Assembly: GCA_024511395.1 (NCBI GenBank) | Contig: JANELJ010000016.1 | Span: forward strand, 1-14,583 | From: Gammaproteobacteria bacterium | Lineage (GTDB): Bacteria; Pseudomonadota; Gammaproteobacteria; GRL18 | Direction: 5' to 3' | DNA: 14,583 nucleotides | Shown here: positions 8,869 through 14,583 of the stretch, one piece after another | Layout: each line of letters begins with the position of its first letter | Position numbering within the stretch: position 1 is the first letter of the stretch | Notes under the pieces: generated by a model | Told to the model about the DNA's origin: nothing | Database searches by the model: none | The model's input: only the letters and a program-made list of their open reading frames with translations | Position numbers and translations under genes: made by a program

Positions 8869-9369
8869 ATGAATAGTAATACAAAGCCAGTCGTTGGTGT
8901 GGTTATGGGCAGTAATAGTGACTGGGATGTAATGAAAAATGCTTGTCAGATGCTCAAAGATCTGGGAATTGCATACAAAGCAAAAGTGGTTTCAGCACAC
9001 CGGACACCGGATTTGCTGTATCAGTATGCAGAACAGGCAAGGGATAGGGGGATAAAATGCATTATTGCCGGAGCCGGTGGTGCAGCGCATTTGCCGGGTA
9101 TGCTGGCGGCTAAAACTACTATACCGGTGTTGGGTGTACCTGTTAATTCACGCTATTTAAAAGGTATGGATTCGTTATTATCTATAGTACAGATGCCGAA
9201 GGGTATTCCGGTGGCAACCTTTGCCATTGGTGAAGCCGGAGCGGCTAATGCCGGTTTGTATGCGGCATCTATTTTATCTGTTACTGATCAGGGTATTGCT
9301 GATAAACTACAGGTATTTAGAGATAAACAGGCTGAAGCGGTTTTGAATATGGAGTTACCAGAGTTGTAA
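8869..9369 (+). CDS. purE: 5-(carboxyamino)imidazole ribonucleotide mutase
   Basis: PurE (EC 5.4.99.18) moves the carboxylate of N5-CAIR to carbon, giving CAIR in purine synthesis. The 166 residues match the usual class I bacterial enzyme (E. coli 169). GSNSDW (14-19) and SAHRTP (42-47, with His44) are the hallmark nucleotide and catalytic motifs. [12 protein letters not shown] follows, and the C-terminal half carries [20 protein letters not shown] and the [10 protein letters not shown] loop. A PurK partner lies downstream, which supports the N5-CAIR mutase class and not the AIR carboxylase class. No strong ribosome binding site precedes the ATG, and only weak AAAGA (8856-8860) is seen. The gene starts after the fba terminator and so probably has its own promoter. 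No PurR-like palindrome was recognised. Confidence 0.97.
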   Translation: MNSNTKPVVGVVMGSNSDWDVMKNACQMLKDLGIAYKAKVVSAHRTPDLLYQYAEQARDRGIKCIIAGAGGAAHLPGMLAAKTTIPVLGVPVNSRYLKGMDSLLSIVQMPKGIPVATFAIGEAGAANAGLYAASILSVTDQGIADKLQVFRDKQAEAVLNMELPEL

Positions 9370-9394
9370 AAATTGGGTAATTACCTGGATTATC

Positions 9395-9506
9395 GTAACA
9401 GGGCATGGTGACTGTATTTCCGGGGATGCTCGCACATCCATGTGGCGCTTTATCTCGGCATCTTGCCTCCATAAACCCCAGAAATACAGTCACCATGCCC
9501 TGTTAC
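9395..9506. repeat. 112-base palindromic element between purE and purK (MITE- or REP-like)
   Basis: The arms 9395-9425 and 9476-9506 are 31 bases each and complementary except for one position (C9421 against A9480). The 50-base centre contains two small hairpins, CACAT/ATGTG (9433-9444) and GGCA/TGCC (9457-9467). No open frame or T-run is associated. If the terminal repeat is taken to start at ACAGGG, a TA dinucleotide flanks each end, as expected for elements mobilised by IS630/Tc1-type transposases. The ends are themselves palindromic, so this is only suggestive. It sits where purE and purK are normally nearly adjacent, which fits an insertion. Confidence 0.7.
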
Positions 9507-9594
9507 TCTGTAGTTATCTTATAATTTGATATGATGTTCCTTTTCAATCGAGAAAAAAGAATCACAGAAATAAGGAATGAGGAAAAACGATACC

Positions 9595-10725
9595 ATGATA
9601 CTACCAGGAAAAACATTAGGTATGCTCGGCGGCGGGCAGTTGGGGCGGATGTTTGTTATGGCGGCTCATGCAATGGGCTATCATGTTATTGTCCTTGATC
9701 CCGATCCTGACAGTCCGGCGGGTCGGATTGCTGATGAACATATTCATGCCTCCTATTCGGATCAATGGGCACTGGAGCAATTAGCCAATAATTGTGATGC
9801 CATTACTACCGAATTTGAAAATATACCTTCAGCCACATTAAAGAAACTGGAGCAGTCGGTTCCGGTACGACCCTCTTCTTCTGCAGTTGAAATTGCCCAG
9901 AACCGTATTTCTGAGAAAACCTTTCTGGCCGATAATGGTTTTGAAACAGCTCGTTTTTTCCCCATATATGAAAAGGAAGAACTGGAGTTTGCGCTGTCAC
10001 AGATTGGCGGAACCGCGATCCTGAAAGTGGCCAGTTTTGGTTATGACGGTAAGGGACAGGTTATTGTCAATAACTTGGAAGAGGCCATTTCCGGGTTTGA
10101 GTCCATGGGCTCAGTGCATTGTGTGCTGGAAGAGAAGGTAGATCTGCAGACCGAGGTATCGGTGGTGCTGGCACGCAGTCATGATGGTACTGTTGCTTGT
10201 TACCCGGTGGGTGAGAACCATCATGTTAATGGAATTCTGGAATATACGGCAGTCCTCTCCAGCCTGCCCAAGGTATTGCTGGACAGAGCGGTTCGGGATG
10301 CCTCGGAGTTTGCAGAAAAGCTGGATTACTGCGGGGTCATGGCGGTTGAGTTTTTCTATACCTGTGATGAGTGCCTACTGATCAATGAAGTGGCCCCCCG
10401 GCCGCATAACAGCGGTCATTACACCATTGATGCCTGTAAGACCTCACAGTTTGAGCAGCAGGTGCGTATGCTCTGCGGCCTGCCTGCTGGCAGTGTGGAA
10501 CTGCTGTCGCCGGTGGTGATGTTTAATATTCTGGGGGATGTCTGGGTCAATGGTGAGCCGGACTGGGAGCAGTTATTATCCAACCCCGATGTTAAGCTGC
10601 ATCTGTATGGTAAGCGGGAAGCCCGAGCCGGGCGCAAGATGGGGCATTTTACCTGTCTTGGACGCTCCACCACGGAACTGTTGCAGGAAACACGCAGGCT
10701 GGCCAATGCCCTGCCTAATCTCTGA
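9595..10725 (+). CDS. purK: 5-(carboxyamino)imidazole ribonucleotide synthase
   Basis: PurK (EC 6.3.4.18) uses ATP and bicarbonate to carboxylate AIR to N5-CAIR, the substrate of PurE. It is an ATP-grasp enzyme. From the ATG at 9595 it has 376 residues. GGGQLGRM (12-19) opens the N-terminal fold. The TTEFENIP stretch (71-78) and the ATP-grasp Lys144 region (ILKVASFGYDGKGQ) follow. Metal-binding Glu252 and Glu265 fall in VEFF and INEVAPRPHNSGHYTIDAC. The start was chosen because GAGGAA (9579-9584) lies ten bases before it. The ATG at 9577 (382 residues) would have AAGGA touching the start codon, and its six extra residues precede the conserved fold. The palindromic element separates it from purE. 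trmO follows by 13 bases, so the two are probably co-transcribed. Confidence 0.96.
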   Translation: MILPGKTLGMLGGGQLGRMFVMAAHAMGYHVIVLDPDPDSPAGRIADEHIHASYSDQWALEQLANNCDAITTEFENIPSATLKKLEQSVPVRPSSSAVEIAQNRISEKTFLADNGFETARFFPIYEKEELEFALSQIGGTAILKVASFGYDGKGQVIVNNLEEAISGFESMGSVHCVLEEKVDLQTEVSVVLARSHDGTVACYPVGENHHVNGILEYTAVLSSLPKVLLDRAVRDASEFAEKLDYCGVMAVEFFYTCDECLLINEVAPRPHNSGHYTIDACKTSQFEQQVRMLCGLPAGSVELLSPVVMFNILGDVWVNGEPDWEQLLSNPDVKLHLYGKREARAGRKMGHFTCLGRSTTELLQETRRLANALPNL

Positions 10726-10738
10726 CTGAACATTAGTC

Positions 10739-11440
10739 ATGTCCTATAGCTTTGAAACCATCGGGATAGTCCATTCCTGTTATAAGGATAAGTTTGCTAT
10801 CCCGAGGCAGGCCGGACTGGTGATGGCTTCTACCGCCAGCATAGAATTACAGCCCCCTTTTAATGATATAGAAACCACTCGCGGCCTGGAGGATTTTTCT
10901 CATCTATGGCTGACTTTTGTCTTTCACCAGCATGTGGGTAAGGGCTGGAATGTTATGGTTAAGCCGCCACGGCTGGACGGTAAACAGCGTTTTGGAGTGT
11001 TTGCTACCCGAGCCAGTTTTCGCCCAAACCCTGTTGGCCTGTCACTGGTTGAACTGGACAGTATCGAACAGGACGGCTCCAGAGTGTTGATTCATATTAA
11101 AGGTGCGGATTTACTGGATCAGACTCCAATACTCGATATCAAGCCTTATATTCCCTATAGTGACAGCCTGCAGCATGCCAGAGGCGGCTTTACCGATAAT
11201 ATTTACGAATCAATTTTTACCGTAAAATTCAGTCCTCTGGCTGAGCAGCAGACTGAACAGGCCAGTAAAAAGTATCCGCAGATCAGAGAATTTATCAGCC
11301 AGTTATTAGGACTGGATCATCGTGCGTATTTTTATAAAAAAATAGATAAAAGTTATGCCACAAAAATATATGATTATGATCTGAAGTGGACAGTAAAAGA
11401 TAATACTGTTCAGGTCATAAGCCTAGAAACTATTTGTTAA
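10739..11440 (+). CDS. trmO: tRNA (N6-threonylcarbamoyladenosine-37) N6-methyltransferase, TrmO/TsaA family
   Basis: TrmO (formerly YaeB/TsaA) methylates t6A at position 37 of tRNA-Thr using S-adenosylmethionine. The protein has 233 residues, against 235 in E. coli. The single-barrel SAM domain shows IGIVHSCYKDKFAIPRQ (8-23), FSHLWLTFVFHQ (53-64), the signature FATRASFRPNPVGLSL (88-103) and the GADLLDQTPILDIKPYIPY stretch (122-140). The C-terminal domain, which joins the two subunits and the tRNA, is also present, with LDHRAYFYKK and YATKIYDYDLKW matching the YaeB pattern. The conserved N-terminus leaves no later start possible, yet no Shine-Dalgarno sequence is seen. Translation may be coupled to purK, whose stop is 13 bases upstream. 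It ends 12 bases from the convergent DUF3025 gene. Confidence 0.95.
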   Translation: MSYSFETIGIVHSCYKDKFAIPRQAGLVMASTASIELQPPFNDIETTRGLEDFSHLWLTFVFHQHVGKGWNVMVKPPRLDGKQRFGVFATRASFRPNPVGLSLVELDSIEQDGSRVLIHIKGADLLDQTPILDIKPYIPYSDSLQHARGGFTDNIYESIFTVKFSPLAEQQTEQASKKYPQIREFISQLLGLDHRAYFYKKIDKSYATKIYDYDLKWTVKDNTVQVISLETIC

Positions 11441-11452
11441 TTCCAGCTCACA

Positions 11453-12301
11453 TCATTTGTCCGCATTACTGATTTTTTTAACATGCTTTGGCCGAAAATA
11501 ATCTTTATTATTATAAAATTCAGGATTACTATTCGCAGAATACCAGCCGGGTACGCCCAGAATGGGTAAGGGGGATAAAGAACGTGAGTCAGCAAGACGA
11601 TTATGTTTTTTTATGTCATCTCTTAATAAAACATCAAGTGCTTTATACTGCTCAATTTTAGAGAGACTGAAAAAATCGTCTGGTACCGTAAGACAGTAAG
11701 CCTTGCCGGTAAAGCCGATAAAAGGCTTAAAGGCTTTTTCATACATGCCGTGGCCGAAAACAAATGCACCCGTGTTTTGTTGGTCACCAGGCAGCCAGCA
11801 GGATCGGTTTTTTACAAAAGCCTGCTGCCATTGATGATTTTTTAAACTCTGCAGTAATTGAGTATCTGTACTGGCAATAATGATCCCTGATTCATCCAGA
11901 TGGGTAATGGCATCACGGGTCGGGGTACGTTTTTTCCCTAGCTGTTTGTGCAGTTCCTGCATATGCAGTTGATTTAAGAAAATTTTGGTTTGGGGAAAAA
12001 GGATCCAGATAAAGGCGTTAAATAAATCATGCCAGCTTTGTTCCCGGGTACTGATGATCCCGGTTTTAAATACACGTTCTTCATAGCCCATTTCTGGAAA
12101 AGGCAGGGAATCATCCTGGGGTTTCATATCCAGGGTCAGGCCGCTGGCTAGGGTTATGGGGGATTTTAGTAAAGCCATAAGACCGCTGCAGCCGGGCCAG
12201 TCAGCCCAGTTAACATCCTGCAGCAGCAGTTTTAAATCTGAAAAGATGGGACTTTTATTGAGAAAGTCAGCATTCCAATGCTGAGTAATATTTTTGGCCA
12301 T
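11453..12301 (-). CDS. DUF3025 domain protein, function unknown
   Basis: The protein resembles the DUF3025 family, which has no established function. Recognisable family blocks, numbered from a start at 12373, are GYEERVFKTGIISTR (96-110), SWHDLFNAFIWILFPQTK (113-130), THLDESGIIIAS (157-168), FGHGMYEKA (206-214), PLPILGVPGWY (268-278) and FYNNKDYFRP (286-295). Counted from the ATG at 12301 it has 282 residues, which fits the family better. An ATG at 12373 would add 24 residues that overlap the end of the upstream signalling gene by 29 bases and read as a hydrophobic stretch translated from AT-rich spacer. Neither start has a clear ribosome binding site. No signal peptide or membrane segment belongs to the conserved part. 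The gene follows the decayed signalling gene on the same strand and converges with trmO. Confidence 0.85.
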   Translation of the reverse strand: MAKNITQHWNADFLNKSPIFSDLKLLLQDVNWADWPGCSGLMALLKSPITLASGLTLDMKPQDDSLPFPEMGYEERVFKTGIISTREQSWHDLFNAFIWILFPQTKIFLNQLHMQELHKQLGKKRTPTRDAITHLDESGIIIASTDTQLLQSLKNHQWQQAFVKNRSCWLPGDQQNTGAFVFGHGMYEKAFKPFIGFTGKAYCLTVPDDFFSLSKIEQYKALDVLLRDDIKKHNRLADSRSLSPLPILGVPGWYSANSNPEFYNNKDYFRPKHVKKISNADK

Positions 12302-12344
12302 CAGTAAAAGCTTAAGGGTGATTGCTGTCAGGATTATAAAAAAA

Positions 12345-14088
12345 TTATAAAGACTCCGGGCGGGTAATGCCATAGCCCTGAAGATAGTCTATCTGCATAG
12401 CAATCAGCTCATTTTTAATGGCATCATTTTCAACGTATTCAGCAATGGTCTGCAGGCCCATAATATGACCGATTGCATTAATGGATTTTACCATTGCACG
12501 ATCAATGGGATCTTCAAGTATGTCTTTAATAAAACTGCCGTCAATTTTCAGGTAATTAACCGGCAGGTTTTTAAAATAGGCAAAAGATGACATACAGGTA
12601 TCAAAATCATCCAGGGCAAACAGGAAGCCCTTGCTGTTCAGTTTGTGTATAAAATCAATAGCCTGTTCAAGATGAGTAATAGCAGCACTTTCTGTAATCT
12701 CAAAACAGATATGCTGGGGATTAATTCTATAATGTTTTTGCTGGTTGATAATAAAGTCATACAGTGATGTTTCACCAATACTTTGGCCTGACAGGTTAAT
12801 TGAGCAGATACAGACCTGTTCTGAACCTGTAATGGAATGAGAGGCAATGGCCTTAAAGCTGTTTTTAATTACCCAGAAGTCAATTTCAAGCATTAGATTG
12901 TAGCGTTCTGCAGCCGGCAGGAAAGCGCCAGGCATAATAATACTGCCGTCTTTATCCTGCATCAGGATTAAAATTTCAAAATGCTGCTGATCAGCAGCTG
13001 AAGGTACGGAGGGCATAATGACCTGTTTGTATAATATCAGACGATCGTCTTCCAGCGCGCTGCGAATTTCAGATACCCAGCGCATCTCGCCATGGCGCTG
13101 TGCGGTTTCTGTATCATCCGGCTCTATAACATGAACCCGGTTACGCCCCTTTTCCTTGGCAATATAACAGGCGGAATCAATATCACTGAGGATCTGCTGT
13201 ACTGACTTACTATCCTGAGTAATTGCAGATATACCGATACTGACATCAATGCTGAATATTTTATCATCCCAGAGAAAGCGAAAGTCCTTAACGGCGAGGC
13301 ACAACTTCTGACCCAGTTCTGTAGCGCGTTCCAAGGTATCGTGTTTGCGGATATTATCTGTAAGCAGATGGGCAATCAGCTTGAGCATTTCATCACCGGT
13401 CAGATGTCCGCAGGTATCATTAACCAGTTTAAACTGGTCAAGATCCAGGTAACAGGCAACATGGACAGAATTTTCATTCTGAGCAGATTCCAGTGCTTCA
13501 GTCATTTTCTGTTCAAAAGAATAACGGTTTAACAGGCCAGTGAGTGAATCATGCCGGGCCAGAAAATTCATCTTGTTTTTTATTCTCTGGGTTTCAGTCA
13601 CATCACGAAAAATTGTGACCGAACCCGTTATTTCCTGTTTATCGTTGACAATGGGATAAGCTGAGTATTTAACCGGGAAAGATGTGCCGTCACTGCGCCA
13701 GAATACTTCGTTCTCAATATGTCTGGGAGTGTTAGTATGAAATGCCTGATAGACAGGACATTCATGTGATGGATAGGGTGTTCCATCCTTATGTGTATGG
13801 TGGGTCAGAGTGTGCATTTTCTGTCCCAGTAGATCGTCCAGAGAAAAACCAAACATTTTAAGTGCAGCACGGTTGGCAAATGTGCACAGGCCATTAATAT
13901 CGACACCGTAAATCCCTTCACCGGTAGATTCCAGCAACAGGCTCATGGATTCATTGACCTTACCCAGTTCTGTCGTGTACTGTTTCAGCTGCTGCTGAGA
14001 GTGCTGGTGCTGCTGTAATTCATAATAGCGGATAGCGTATTCAATATCCCGTACCACTTCTTCCAGCAGGCTGACAATATCCTTACTG
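12345..14088 (-). pseudogene. PAS, GGDEF and EAL part of a decayed cyclic-di-GMP signalling gene
   Basis: The open frame runs from a GTG at 14057 (570 residues) and is in the same frame as FSKDIVSLLEEVV just upstream. A PAS domain covers about residues 40-155, with THKDGTPYPSHECP (88-101). A GGDEF domain (about 165-312) keeps DSLTGLLNR and DLDQFKLVNDTCGH, but HDTL (239-242) runs straight into ERATELGQKL. The roughly 20 residues that should carry the GGDEF active site are missing without a frame change. The EAL domain (about 328-570) keeps Gln345, Glu361, NLSG, EITES, DD (483-484), LKIDG and TIAEYVE. However, the Arg usual after ExL is Leu365, and DDFG is DDFD. It therefore cannot make cyclic-di-GMP, and its phosphodiesterase activity is doubtful. 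With the upstream GAF lesion it is best read as a pseudogene. Confidence 0.8.
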
Positions 14089-14470
14089 AAAAAACACCAA
14101 TAACCTGCTGGTTTCTGAATACTGGCAGAGCGGCTACGGCATGTATATTTTCGACCCGTGCATCCTGATACTGATGGCGGGTTTCAGGGTGATTCAGGTA
14201 ATCATTAATAATGACAATTTTTTTATGCAGAACAGCTTTGACAGCGGGTTTGGCAGGATTACTCTGATTGAGGGCATTCGGGTTAAGTGTAAAATCCAGT
14301 TTGTGCAGACAGTCCCTGCTTTTACCTGAACTGGCAACAATGTCCAGTCTGGATTCAGTGTTATTGACCAAGCCAACCCATGCTAGGGTCAAATGAACCT
14401 GGGCCGTGGCAATCTGGCATATTTTTTCAAATAACTTTTGCTTGTCATTAAACTGAATAATACGTATACG
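14089..14470 (-). pseudogene. GAF domain fragment, 5' part of the same decayed signalling gene
   Basis: Reading down from 14470, the frame gives RIIQFNDKQKLFEKICQIA, then LAWVGLV, HKKIVIINDYLNHP and AALPVFRNQQVIGVFS. This is the normal order of a GAF sensor domain in GAF-PAS-GGDEF-EAL proteins. The frame has no credible start codon: a TTG at 14392 is already inside the domain, and a stop codon (14471-14473) precedes the segment. The frame changes near 14089 at a six-base A run on the + strand. Between VIG and the SLLEEVV helix only about nine residues remain where GAF domains usually have about twenty, which suggests a deletion and not a single-base sequencing error. The gene therefore has lost its N-terminus and is broken within the GAF domain. 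Confidence 0.75.
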
Positions 14471-14493
14471 TCAAAACTTCCCACATTGACGGA

Positions 14494-14583
14494 TCATGCC
14501 ACTTTATTTAAAGGCTGAATTTTTTCAGTTAAATTCCATGGCATGAATTGCTCTAATGCTTCCTCATCATAATGCCTGCCAAG
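14494..14583 (-). CDS. C-terminal fragment of a protein running out of the window, possibly an IS66-type transposase
   Basis: On the - strand, 29 codons are open from the window edge to a TGA at 14494-14496. They read HYDEEALEQFMPWNL followed by TEKIQPLNKVA. The LEQFMPWNL segment resembles the short LLPWN-like tail of IS66-family transposases. It lies just before the point where the GAF gene loses its N-terminus, which fits an insertion sequence having disrupted that gene. The fragment is too short for a firm call, and no terminal inverted repeat was recognised in 14471-14493. It could equally be the end of an unrelated gene. Confidence 0.35.
   Translation of the reverse strand, partial: LGRHYDEEALEQFMPWNLTEKIQPLNKVA

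Noticed and set aside
9395..9506. Integron attC site
   Set aside because: The arms are far longer and more perfect than attC sites, no GTTRRRY/RYYYAAC core pair is placed correctly, and no cassette or integrase is nearby.
9577..9594. Earlier ATG as the purK start
   Set aside because: AAGGA touches this ATG with no spacer, and the added residues precede the conserved fold. The ATG at 9595 has GAGGAA at a workable distance.

Overview
The window looks like the chromosome of a gammaproteobacterium with moderate to low GC. The basis is family resemblance: the transketolase, GAPDH and pyruvate kinase read closely like the E. coli TktA, GapA and PykA types, and the TrmO protein has the E. coli YaeB architecture. 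The central block is transketolase, type I GAPDH, phosphoglycerate kinase, pyruvate kinase and a class II aldolase of the Calvin-cycle subtype, all on the + strand. From general knowledge, this order is typical of autotrophic or methylotrophic gammaproteobacteria such as sulfur oxidisers. No RuBisCO, phosphoribulokinase or fructose bisphosphatase gene lies in the window, so autotrophy is inferred and not shown.

Layout. Bases 1-417 are AT-rich and non-coding, with a perfect hairpin. A thioredoxin-fold protein follows (418-972). A 444-base gap with several stem-loops leads into tkt (1417-3408). After tkt come gap (3536-4540) with a strong intrinsic terminator, pgk (4764-5942), pyk (6117-7568) behind a structured leader, and fba (7647-8711) with a second strong terminator. 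The purine genes purE (8869-9369) and purK (9595-10725) are separated by a 112-base palindromic element with 31-base arms, and trmO (10739-11440) follows purK by 13 bases. On the - strand are a DUF3025 gene (11453-12301) and a decayed GAF-PAS-GGDEF-EAL signalling gene (12345-14470). The left edge of the - strand reading (14494-14583) is the C-terminus of another protein, possibly an insertion-sequence transposase.

How the genes work together. Tkt, Gap, Pgk, Pyk and Fba cover lower glycolysis/gluconeogenesis and the carbon-rearranging and reductive steps shared with the Calvin cycle. The two intrinsic terminators suggest at least a (tkt-)gap unit and a pgk-pyk-fba unit. PurE and PurK carry out the two-step carboxylation of AIR in purine synthesis. 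TrmO modifies tRNA-Thr.

No wholly new multi-gene system was found. The best leads are non-coding: a roughly 35-bp imperfect hairpin upstream of tkt whose non-Watson-Crick pairs are all G-U on the + strand, an alternative-pairing leader before pyk, and the palindromic element inside purE-purK. The other lead is the decayed cyclic-di-GMP gene, whose GGDEF signature has been cut out in frame.
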